Notes under the pieces: model-generated | Databases searched by the model: none | Told to the model about the DNA's origin: nothing | What the model saw: the letters and a program-made list of their open reading frames with translations, nothing else | Made by a program: the position numbers and the translations under genes | Shown: piece after piece, positions 25,303 through 32,165 of the stretch | How positions within the stretch are numbered: the first letter of the stretch is position 1 | Layout of the letters: each line of letters starts with the position of its first letter | Assembly: GCA_963817905.1 (NCBI GenBank) | Contig: CAWFPS010000001.1 | Location: 1-64,000, forward strand | DNA length: 64,000 bases | Source of the DNA: VRUE01 sp963817905 | Lineage (GTDB): Bacteria; Actinomycetota; Thermoleophilia; Solirubrobacterales; 70-9 | Direction of reading: 5' to 3'

Positions 25303-25757
25303 CCAGCGCCCACAACCGTGTCGCCGTCCTGCACGGGGTCAACTTCAACATCCTCGACCGCCGCGATCCGGCCGTCTACGGTGGCCTCTCGCTGCACGAG
25401 CTGGAGGCCAAGATCGAGCGCTGGGCGCACGAGCTGGGCCTGGAAGCGATCTTCTTCCAGACCAACTCCGAGGGCGAGTTCTGCGAATACCTGCACCGGG
25501 TGCCCGAGCTGGCCGACGCGGCCCTACTCAATGCCGGCGCCTGGTCGCACTACAGCCGCGCGATCGCCGACGCGCTCGACGTTGCCGGGGTGCCCTCGGT
25601 CGAGATCCACCTCTCCGACGTCGAGGCGCGCGATGAGTGGCGCAAGCTCTCGGTCTTCGACGGCCTAGTCCTGGCCAAGATCTTCGGCAAGGGGCCCGAC
25701 GGCTACCGCGAGGCGCTCGAGCTGCTGGCCGGCAAGCTGGGCGCGGCCGCGCGCTGA
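25299..25757 (+). CDS. aroQ: 3-dehydroquinate dehydratase, type II
   Basis: 152 residues, usual length for the dodecameric type II enzyme. It has VLHGVNFNILDRRDPAVYGG (Asn and catalytic Tyr of the active loop), FFQTNSEGEFCEYLH, LNAGAWSHYSRAIADAL and EIHLSDVEARDEWRKLS (catalytic His region). The first motif reads HGVNFNILDRRDP rather than the common GPNLNLLGxRxP, a visible divergence. It dehydrates 3-dehydroquinate to dehydroshikimate. ATGA overlap with aroB and TGATG overlap with pepP put it inside one operon. Confidence 0.92.
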   Translation: MTSAHNRVAVLHGVNFNILDRRDPAVYGGLSLHELEAKIERWAHELGLEAIFFQTNSEGEFCEYLHRVPELADAALLNAGAWSHYSRAIADALDVAGVPSVEIHLSDVEARDEWRKLSVFDGLVLAKIFGKGPDGYREALELLAGKLGAAAR

Positions 25758-26815
25758 TGGGGGACCGCGCCGAGCGCCTCGCCGCCCTCGTTGCCGAGCG
25801 CGAGCTGGACAGCTTCCTGGTCACCGACCTGGTCAACGTCGGCTACCTGACCGGCTTCGGCGGCACCAACGGCGCCTGTATTTGCGGCGCCGGGCAGCGG
25901 GTCTTCCTCACCGACTTCCGCTACACCGAGCGCGCCGAGGCAGAGGTCGAGGGCTGGGAGGTGGTCACGGTCCGCGACGACTGGCTGGGCGGGATCGCCG
26001 AGCGGCTGAGCGGCAAGGTCGGCTTCGAAGACCATCAGATGGCGGTGCGGACGCTGAAGCGCCTGGAGCAGAAACTCGGCGACGGCGTCACGCTGGAGGG
26101 CGCGGCCGGCACGGTCGAGAAGCTGCGCCGGGTCAAGGACGAAGCCGAGCTGGCCGCGATTGGTGCCGCGGCCGAGCTGGCCGATGAGGTTTGGCGCTTC
26201 TCGCTCGAACGCGGCTTGGCCGGCCGCAGCGAGCTCGACGTCGCCCGCGCAGCCGAAGCGAGGATGCGTGAGCTGGGCGCGGAGCCGTCCTTCCCGACGA
26301 TCGTCGCCGCCGGTCCCAACGGGGCCCTGCCGCACGCCGAGCCGGGTGAGCGTGAGATCGGCCGCGGTGAGCTGGTCGTCTTCGACATGGGCGCCAAGCT
26401 CGACGGCTACTGCTCCGACGGCACCCGCACCTTCGCCACCGGCGAGCCCGGAGAGGCTGCCCGCGCCGTCTATGAGACCGTGCGCGAGGCCCAGGAAGCG
26501 GCCCTGGCGGCGGTCAAGGCAGGGGTCAGGGGCGAGGACGTCGACACCGTCGCCCGCGAGCCGATCGCCGCCGCCGGCCACGGCGAGCGCTTCGGTCACG
26601 GGCTCGGCCACGGCGTCGGCCTGGAGGTGCACGAGGAACCGCGCGTCTCCCAGCGCTCCGACGACGTCCTCGCCGCGGGAGAAGTGGTGACGATCGAGCC
26701 CGGCATCTACCTCCCCGGCGAGCTGGGCGTACGCATAGAGGACTTGGTCATAGTCACCGAGAGCGGCCACCGCAACCTGAGCACCCTCCCCAAGACGCTC
26801 CAGCTGGTCGACTAA
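25757..26815 (+). CDS. pepP: M24 metallopeptidase, Xaa-Pro aminopeptidase type
   Basis: 352 residues. The N-terminal creatinase-like domain (LVTDLVNVGYLTGFGGTNGA) precedes a pita-bread domain with all five dinuclear-metal ligands in place: Asp in VFDMGAKLDGYCSDGTRT (two Asp), His in GHGLGHGVGLEVHEEP, Glu in VTIEPGIY and Glu in VRIEDLVIV. Such enzymes remove N-terminal residues before proline. The position after aroQ and ahead of efp in related genomes is standard; here efp lies 3 kb away beyond a palindrome and other genes. The start overlaps the aroQ stop by one base. Confidence 0.92.
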   Translation: MGDRAERLAALVAERELDSFLVTDLVNVGYLTGFGGTNGACICGAGQRVFLTDFRYTERAEAEVEGWEVVTVRDDWLGGIAERLSGKVGFEDHQMAVRTLKRLEQKLGDGVTLEGAAGTVEKLRRVKDEAELAAIGAAAELADEVWRFSLERGLAGRSELDVARAAEARMRELGAEPSFPTIVAAGPNGALPHAEPGEREIGRGELVVFDMGAKLDGYCSDGTRTFATGEPGEAARAVYETVREAQEAALAAVKAGVRGEDVDTVAREPIAAAGHGERFGHGLGHGVGLEVHEEPRVSQRSDDVLAAGEVVTIEPGIYLPGELGVRIEDLVIVTESGHRNLSTLPKTLQLVD

Positions 26816-26825
26816 CCCAAACCAC

Positions 26826-26881
26826 GCCGAACTGCATCAAATTCTCTATCCAGCGGATCGGAGAATTTGATGCAGTTCGGC
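26826..26881. repeat. Perfect AT-rich palindrome after pepP
   Basis: Twenty-one-base arms at 26826-26846 (beginning GCCGAACTGCATCAAATT) and 26861-26881 are exact complements around a 14-base loop. The AT-rich core contrasts with the GC-rich surroundings, and no T-run follows. It could terminate the aro-pepP operon or be an inserted palindromic element. Confidence 0.8.
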
Positions 26882-26915
26882 AGGTTGGGGTGCAGGGCTA
26901 AGCGGATTCGACCTG

Positions 26916-27956
26916 TTGGACGATGCGGCATGCGTGACTCCCACCGTTGACAGCCTGCGCGAGGCGCGCCGGGACCGCCTGCTCGACATGGAGCAGCGGG
27001 TGCGCCGCTACCGGGCGGCCTGCTTCGCGATCCTCGCGCTCGCCCTCGCCTCGGCCGGGCCCTCGGTCGGCTGGCTCGGCCTGGCGCCCCTGGCGGCGGG
27101 CTTCGCCGGTTTCGCGATCGCCGACCGCTTCATGCGGGCCAGCCCGCGCCCCTGGCTTTGGGTGGCGGGCGCTTGGGGGGCGCTGCCGCTGCTGCTCGCC
27201 GGCGCCGTGATCGCCACCGGCGGCCCGACCAGTCCGGTGCTGATGTGGTTTGCCCTGCCCGCGGTGACCCTGGGCGCCCGCTTCGACCCCTGGGGCATGG
27301 TTGTCGGCACGGTCTACCTCCTCGCGGTCTTCCTGATCGGCGCCGTCGCCGTCGATCCCGCCGTTGCATCCACGCACAGCCAGGCCCTGGTCGCCACCGC
27401 GGCCCTGATCCTCTGCACCGTGATCCTCTCCGGCGCATTGGTCGAGTCCGACCGCGCCCACCGGCGCAGCTCGACCCTCGATCCGCTCACCGGCCTCTTC
27501 AACCGCAACGCGCTCGAGCAGCGCCTCGCCGAGCTCGACGGGGCGCCCTGCGACGAGGGGAGCGGGCAGTCCCACGCCTTGCTGCTCTGCGACCTCGATC
27601 ACTTCAAGCGGGTCAACGACCGGCTCGGCCACGCCGCCGGCGACGCGGTCCTGCAGGACGTCGCCTACACGATGCGCGCCGTGTTGCGGGCCGGGGACTC
27701 GATCTACCGGATCGGCGGAGAGGAGATCCTCGTCGTCCTGCCCGGCGCCACCGAGGCGGACGCGGTCGCGATCGCCGAGCGCCTGCGCAACGCGGTGCGC
27801 GAGCGGCGCATCGTCGGGGTGGGGGTGACGATCAGCATCGGCGCCGCGCTGACCAAGCCGGCCACGGTCAACACCGAGGACCTCGTCGCCCGCGCCGACG
27901 CGGCGCTCTACGCGGCCAAGGCCGGCGGGCGCGACACGGTCTTTGTCGCCAATTGA
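26916..27956 (+). CDS. Membrane-bound diguanylate cyclase-like GGDEF protein
   Basis: Up to 346 residues from a TTG at 26916; GTG at 26934 or ATG at 26988 are alternative starts. Residues ~30-175 hold five or six membrane helices. The C-terminal GGDEF domain has LDPLTGLFNRNALEQRL, LLCDLDHFKRVNDRLGHAAG (metal Asp residues) and the active loop RIGGEEIL. The loop is GGEEI, so the usual final Phe is replaced, but the catalytic acidic pair is kept and activity is plausible. No RxxD inhibitory site is obvious before it. It would make cyclic di-GMP in response to an unknown membrane signal. It converges on the M42 gene. Confidence 0.88.
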   Translation: MDDAACVTPTVDSLREARRDRLLDMEQRVRRYRAACFAILALALASAGPSVGWLGLAPLAAGFAGFAIADRFMRASPRPWLWVAGAWGALPLLLAGAVIATGGPTSPVLMWFALPAVTLGARFDPWGMVVGTVYLLAVFLIGAVAVDPAVASTHSQALVATAALILCTVILSGALVESDRAHRRSSTLDPLTGLFNRNALEQRLAELDGAPCDEGSGQSHALLLCDLDHFKRVNDRLGHAAGDAVLQDVAYTMRAVLRAGDSIYRIGGEEILVVLPGATEADAVAIAERLRNAVRERRIVGVGVTISIGAALTKPATVNTEDLVARADAALYAAKAGGRDTVFVAN

Positions 27957-27962
27957 CGCCGC

Positions 27963-29012
27963 TCAGCGGCTGAGGTCGATCTCGTCGCTGAGGCGTTCGG
28001 CGAAGGCGGTAATCAGGGTGACGGTCGCCTCGACGTCGCCGAGGTCGACCATCTCCACCGGCGAGTGCATGTAGCGCAGCGGGATCGAGACGAGGCCGGT
28101 GGGGATGCCCGAGCGGGCGAACTGGACGGCGTCGGCGTCGGTGCTGGTCGAGTTGCCGGTGGCGCCGATCGTGTACTCGACCCCGGCCTCTTCGGCTGCC
28201 GCGACCAGCAGCTCGGAGACTTTCGGGGAGAGGGTCGCACCGCGGTAGATCACCGGGCCGGAGCCGAGCGGGTGGCTGCCCAGCTCCTTCTCGTCGATTC
28301 CCGGCGCGTCGGTGGCGTGGGTGACGTCGACGACGATCGCCAGGTCCGGTTCGACCGCGAAGGCCGAGGTGCGGGCGCCGAAGAGGCCGATCTCCTCCTG
28401 CACGGCGGCGATCGCGGCGAAGCTTCCCTTCAGGTCCCCCTGCTCGTGGCAGCGCCGCAGCGACTCGAGCGTGACGTAGGCGCCGAGGCGGTTGTCCATC
28501 GAGCGCGAGACGGTGCGCTCGCCGGCCAGGCCGAGCGGCTCGCTGGCGATCACCACCGGATCGCCGATCCGGACCATCGAGGCGGCGTCGTCATGGCCGG
28601 CGGCGCCGATGTCGATGTGCAGCGATTTCATCTCGACGACCTTCTTGCGCTGGTCGGCATCGAGTAGGTGCAGCGGCTTGCGCCCGACCACGCCGGGGAC
28701 CGGGCCGCCGGAGCCCTGTACCTCGACCCGCTGGCCGACCAGTATCTGCGGGTCCCAGCCTCCAATCGGGGCGAACCAAAGGATGCCCTTCTCGTCGATG
28801 TGGCGGACGACGAGGCCGATCTCGTCGATGTGGCCGACGACGGCGAGCAGCGGTGCCACCTCGCCGATGCGCGCCACCGAGGATCCGATGCCGTCGGTGG
28901 AGAGCGTTGCGAAGGACGCCGCGTCGCGCCAAACTTCGGCCGCCTTGGTCTCATATCCCGAGGGACCGGGAGCGCGGAGGAGCTTGTCGAGTAGTCCAGG
29001 GGTTTTACTCAC
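27963..29012 (-). CDS. M42-family metallopeptidase (glutamyl/deblocking aminopeptidase type)
   Basis: 349 residues from the GTG at 29012 (SKTPGLLDKLLRAPGPSGYE, the normal family N-terminus). The co-catalytic metal ligands are visible in order: VVGHIDEIGLVV (His, Asp), SRSMDNRLGAY (bridging Asp), AAVQEEIGLFGA (catalytic Glu pair), VVDVTHATDAPG (Asp) and RYMHSPVEMVDL (His). M42 enzymes form large dodecameric tetrahedral shells in the cytosol and trim peptides. It is divergent from the SDR gene, 65 bases apart. A longer start adds 27 atypical residues and is less likely. Confidence 0.92.
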   Translation of the reverse strand: MSKTPGLLDKLLRAPGPSGYETKAAEVWRDAASFATLSTDGIGSSVARIGEVAPLLAVVGHIDEIGLVVRHIDEKGILWFAPIGGWDPQILVGQRVEVQGSGGPVPGVVGRKPLHLLDADQRKKVVEMKSLHIDIGAAGHDDAASMVRIGDPVVIASEPLGLAGERTVSRSMDNRLGAYVTLESLRRCHEQGDLKGSFAAIAAVQEEIGLFGARTSAFAVEPDLAIVVDVTHATDAPGIDEKELGSHPLGSGPVIYRGATLSPKVSELLVAAAEEAGVEYTIGATGNSTSTDADAVQFARSGIPTGLVSIPLRYMHSPVEMVDLGDVEATVTLITAFAERLSDEIDLSR

Positions 29013-29064
29013 GTGTGTCGCAGTATGTCGATTCGTACAAGCGTCCGCAGTGCGGCGGAGCGGG

Positions 29065-29070
29065 TACCTT
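29065..29070 (+). promoter_or_regulatory. -10 box TACCTT of the SDR gene
   Basis: Ends seven bases before the GTG at 29078 and so decides that start. Confidence 0.45.
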
Positions 29071-29077
29071 TCCGTCT

Positions 29078-29881
29078 GTGACTTCCAGGCCAATCACAGC
29101 GCTGGTTACCGGGGCCTCAAGCGGCATCGGCGAGGCCACGGCACGGCGGCTTGCCCGCGAGCCGGGTACCAGGCTGTTCCTGGTCGCGCGCCGCGAGGAT
29201 CGCTTGCGGGAGCTAGCCGAGTCGCTGCCCTGCGAGGCGAGCTACGTCGCCGTCGACCTAACCGCTGCCGATGCGCCCGCGCGGGTCAACGCCCACCTCG
29301 CCGAGCGCGGCGAGCGGCTGACGCTCCTGGTCAACAACGCCGGCGCCGCCTGGCGCGGCGGCTTCGCCGAGAGCGGCTACGCCAACGTCCACCGCCACAT
29401 GGAGCTCAACTTCGACGCCGTGGTCCGCCTCACCGAGGCCCTGCTGCCGGCCCTGCGGGACTCGGCGCCGAGCGCGATCGTCAACGTGGCGAGCACTGCG
29501 GGCCGGGTGGCCCGCGCCCGCACCGGCTCCTACTCAGCGAGCAAGTTCGCCCTGATCGGCTGGAGCGACGCGCTCTACGCCGAGGAGCGTCCCCACGGCG
29601 TCCACGTCGGCATCGTCCTGCCCGGGTTCATCGCCACCGAGGGCTTCCCGGCGACGGAGTTGCGCGAGCGGGCGCTGACCCGCTGGGTCGTCTCCAAGCC
29701 GGAGAAGGTCGCCGAGGCGATCCTCGCGGCCGGGCCAGGGGGGAGGGCCGAGCGCTACGTGCCGCGCGGCTACGCCCTCGCCGCGGCGGCGCGCATCCTG
29801 CTGCCCGGGCTGACCCGTCGCGTGCTCGGCGGCGGTGCCGCCGGGACGCTGACGACGAGCACCGCGGCCGAAGCCGAGTAA
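29078..29881 (+). CDS. Short-chain dehydrogenase/reductase
   Basis: 267 residues. Classical SDR signature: cofactor loop TGASSGIGEATARRL, LFLVARREDRLREL (Arg residues favouring NADP), VDLTAAD, NNAGAAWRGG, IVNVASTAGRVARARTGSYSASK with the Ser-Tyr-Lys triad, and VLPGFIATEGFP. The C-terminal extension after about residue 225 (LAAAARILLPGLTRRVLGGG) is hydrophobic as in DltE/YqjQ-type SDRs that touch lipids. Substrate unknown. It ends four bases from the convergent efp end. Confidence 0.92.
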   Translation: MTSRPITALVTGASSGIGEATARRLAREPGTRLFLVARREDRLRELAESLPCEASYVAVDLTAADAPARVNAHLAERGERLTLLVNNAGAAWRGGFAESGYANVHRHMELNFDAVVRLTEALLPALRDSAPSAIVNVASTAGRVARARTGSYSASKFALIGWSDALYAEERPHGVHVGIVLPGFIATEGFPATELRERALTRWVVSKPEKVAEAILAAGPGGRAERYVPRGYALAAAARILLPGLTRRVLGGGAAGTLTTSTAAEAE

Positions 29882-29885
29882 CGGC

Positions 29886-30446
29886 TCAGGCGCGGGAGAC
29901 GTACTCGCCGCTGCGGGTGTCGACGCGGATCGTCTCGCCCTCTTCGATGAAGAGCGGCACCTGGACGGTCACGCCCGACTCCAGGGTTGCGGCCTTGTTG
30001 CCGCCGCCGGAGGCGGTGTCGCCCTTGACGCCCGGCTCGGTCTGCGTCACCTTCATCTCGATCGCGCTGGCGACCTGGACATCGCTGGGGCGCTCGTCGA
30101 CGAAGAGCACGTCGACCTCGCCATTGGGCAGCAGCCACTGCATCGCCTCGCCGGCCAGCTCGCGCGGAATCTCGATCTGCTCGTAGTCGCGCGTGTCCAT
30201 GAAGACCGCGGCGTCGCCGGAGTCGTATAGGTACTGCATCTTGCGCGACTCGGTGTGGACCGGGCGGAACTTCTCGCCGGCGCGGAAGGTCTTGTCCTGG
30301 ACCGAGCCGTCCTCAATCTTGCGCAACTTGGTCCGCACGAAGGCGCCGCCCTTGCCCGGCTTGACGTGCTGGAAGTCGATGATGCGGAAGATCGTCCCAT
30401 CGATCTCGATGTGAGAGCCATTCTTGAATTGGTTGGTGGAGATCAC
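29886..30446 (-). CDS. efp: Translation elongation factor P
   Basis: 186 residues from the GTG at 30446, the standard length. Domain I has ISTNQFKNGSHIEIDG and the tip loop KPGKGGAFVRTKL with Lys32 at the position that is modified in other bacteria. OB domains follow (KMQYLYDSGDAAVFMDTRDY, then TEPGVKGDTASGGGNKAAT and EEGETIRVDTRSGEYVSRA). EF-P enters the ribosome E site and rescues polyproline stalls. A TAGGAT box eight bases before the GTG indicates leaderless transcription. In related genomes nusB normally follows; here a 14-kb island intervenes. Confidence 0.96.
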   Translation of the reverse strand: MISTNQFKNGSHIEIDGTIFRIIDFQHVKPGKGGAFVRTKLRKIEDGSVQDKTFRAGEKFRPVHTESRKMQYLYDSGDAAVFMDTRDYEQIEIPRELAGEAMQWLLPNGEVDVLFVDERPSDVQVASAIEMKVTQTEPGVKGDTASGGGNKAATLESGVTVQVPLFIEEGETIRVDTRSGEYVSRA

Positions 30447-30454
30447 GGCGGCGA

Positions 30455-30460
30455 ATCCTA
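30455..30460 (-). promoter_or_regulatory. -10 box TAGGAT of efp
   Basis: Reads TAGGAT on the minus strand, eight bases before the efp GTG. Confidence 0.45.
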
Positions 30461-30539
30461 GAGAGCGGGGGCGGACGGCGCCTTGTCCGAAACTCAACAC
30501 AGGGCCACCGGGCCGATCGTCTAACGTGGGGGGCAGGGA

Positions 30540-31037
30540 ATGAAGGGGGTCCGCACACTCGCAATCTCGGTTGCCGCCGTGGCGCTGCTTGCCGGCGCGC
30601 CGGTCGCCCAGGCCGAAGAAGAACCGTCTCGCGACCAGTATCGCGAACAGGTCGAGCCGATCTGCCAGGCCAACACGGTGGCCAACAAGCGGATCCTCAA
30701 GAACGCGGCCAGCCGGGCGCGCAGCCCCGAACGCCGCAAGATGCGCCAGGCCGGCGCTCAGTTCATCCACGCCTCGGCCGTCTTCGGCAAGACGGTCGGC
30801 AAGCTGGCCCACGTGCCGCGTCCGCCCACGGACGACACCCGCCTGCGCAAGTGGTTCAAGCAGCTGCACATCGTGCAGTCGAAGCTACGCAAGCTTGGCC
30901 AGGCGTTGAAGGCGAGCAACAGGATCAGGGCCGCACACGAACAGATCCGAGTCGAACGCGCCAGCAACGCCTCGAACAATGTCAGCTTCGTCTTCGAATT
31001 CCACTACTGCCGCCTGAACCGCTCCCGCTTCCTCTAG
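30540..31037 (+). CDS. Secreted helical protein with two-cysteine pattern
   Basis: 165 residues. A clear signal peptide (RTLAISVAAVALLAGAPVAQA, cleavage expected before EEEPS) precedes a highly basic, helical mature domain. Cys in EPICQAN and in EFHYCRLN near the end could pair in an extracellular disulfide. A GGGGGGCAGGGA stretch before the ATG gives a loose Shine-Dalgarno. First gene of the exported-protein island. I do not recognise the family; architecture suggests a small periplasmic or cell-wall helper. Confidence 0.78.
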   Translation: MKGVRTLAISVAAVALLAGAPVAQAEEEPSRDQYREQVEPICQANTVANKRILKNAASRARSPERRKMRQAGAQFIHASAVFGKTVGKLAHVPRPPTDDTRLRKWFKQLHIVQSKLRKLGQALKASNRIRAAHEQIRVERASNASNNVSFVFEFHYCRLNRSRFL

Positions 31038-31353
31038 GCAAGTCCGGCGCAAGCCGGGAGTGACGGGCTCAGCTTTCTCAGTCAGCGGCTGGAGCATGGC
31101 CGAAGACCGGCCAATTCAGGGACAACCCTGAAACCGCCAAACCCAGGCCTGTCTGTTTTTCATTTCACAGTTTTACGTCTCCTCTTTTTGGCTCAACAAT
31201 GCGCCAAACCAGAGCCGTAAAACGAGCCCAACTGGGTTCTTGACCTTTCCCAAACCAGTGCCATGCTCGTACCCATTACACGGGCACTTGTCCCTGTATG
31301 TACGGCATTCCCTGTCGTACCAGCCGTAACTACAGAACGAGAGGAACGAATAA
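31038..31353 (+). other. Structured intergenic region and 5' leader
   Basis: No gene. A CCGGC-GCAA-GCCGG hairpin just after the upstream stop may terminate transcription. About 31088-31145 can fold as a three-way junction: GCGG/CCGC closing helix, TGGCC/GGCCA hairpin and TTCAGGG-ACAA-CCCTGAA hairpin. Downstream it becomes AT-rich and holds a promoter and an ~80-base leader with repeated GTAC blocks before the gene at 31354. Confidence 0.45.
31240..31267 (+). promoter_or_regulatory. Promoter before the TTA-rich secreted gene
   Basis: TTGACC at 31240-31245, 16-base spacer, CATGCT at 31262-31267. It leaves an untranslated leader of about 80 bases ending in a GAGAGGAACG ribosome binding site. 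Confidence 0.4.
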
Positions 31354-32040
31354 ATGAAGCGAGGAAGAAAAGGAATCAAGATCCTCGGCGTGACGCTTCT
31401 GGCTGCGCTTGGCCTAATGGCTATCAGCGTGTCGGCGGCTCAGGCTTCGGGGGAATTCTTAGTAAACGGAGCAAAATTCACCGCCTTAGAAAGCTTCGCG
31501 GGCACGGGTGCTAAAGGCGAGCTTTTAACGGAAGGTGGCTTGAAACTCAACTGCACGGCCTCGACTGTCACCGGCATGATCAATCATAACGACCAGGTTG
31601 GCAAGGTTGATGCGACTGTCTTATTCTCAGGCTGCTCGGTCTTAGAAAATAAATTCTGCACTGTATATCCAGACGCAGAAGAAAGTAAAGCAGGGCATAT
31701 CACCGCCAAAGTGTTAGGTGAACTCGGCTTACATGCGGAACAACACTTTGTGTCGCTGCAGGCGTTAAGTGGCGCGTTCACCACGATCTTCTTCGTCGGT
31801 GCCGCCTGTACGCTTCCCGAAGAAGTGGAAGTCACCGGCAAAACTGCACTGTTACTTCCGACTGCATTAGTCGACAGCGTAAACCAGAAGTTGACGACGG
31901 TTAGCTTAGCTGAGGAAAAATTACTACTCGGCGCGAATAGTCTGTTCTATGGGAATGAACAGGCGCACCTAATCGAAGGCGAAGTGAAAGATCTACACCT
32001 CACCGGTAAAGAAGCCGGCAAAACCTGGGGTGCGAAATAA
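31354..32040 (+). CDS. Secreted protein rich in TTA leucine codons
   Basis: 228 residues with a signal peptide (KILGVTLLAALGLMAISVSAAQA) and four mature Cys (NCTAS, SGCSV, KFCTV, AACTL) likely forming disulfides. The mature part is beta-rich with Gly/Thr/Leu repeats. At least twelve Leu codons are TTA, and Glu/Lys codons are mostly GAA/AAA, unlike all housekeeping neighbours; GC is plainly lower. This suggests acquisition from elsewhere or control by the rare TTA-reading tRNA. A good Shine-Dalgarno lies upstream and a strong hairpin downstream. Function unknown; probably cell surface. Confidence 0.78.
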   Translation: MKRGRKGIKILGVTLLAALGLMAISVSAAQASGEFLVNGAKFTALESFAGTGAKGELLTEGGLKLNCTASTVTGMINHNDQVGKVDATVLFSGCSVLENKFCTVYPDAEESKAGHITAKVLGELGLHAEQHFVSLQALSGAFTTIFFVGAACTLPEEVEVTGKTALLLPTALVDSVNQKLTTVSLAEEKLLLGANSLFYGNEQAHLIEGEVKDLHLTGKEAGKTWGAK

Positions 32041-32082
32041 ACAAAGGCACGCCCGGCAAGGTTCAAACGGGTGAGTAGAGCG

Positions 32083-32112
32083 GGCAGGGCCGCGCCTTGG
32101 TGCGGTCCTGCC
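32083..32112 (+). terminator. Hairpin terminator after the TTA-rich gene
   Basis: GGCAGG (32083-32088) pairs with CCTGCC (32107-32112), with an inner CCGC/GCGG helix. No T-tail, as is common in high-GC actinobacteria. Confidence 0.5.
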
Positions 32113-32165
32113 TCAGCAAAGATGCCAGGGAAGTACGCAGGTAAAGGCAACGAAAGGGGGAGACA

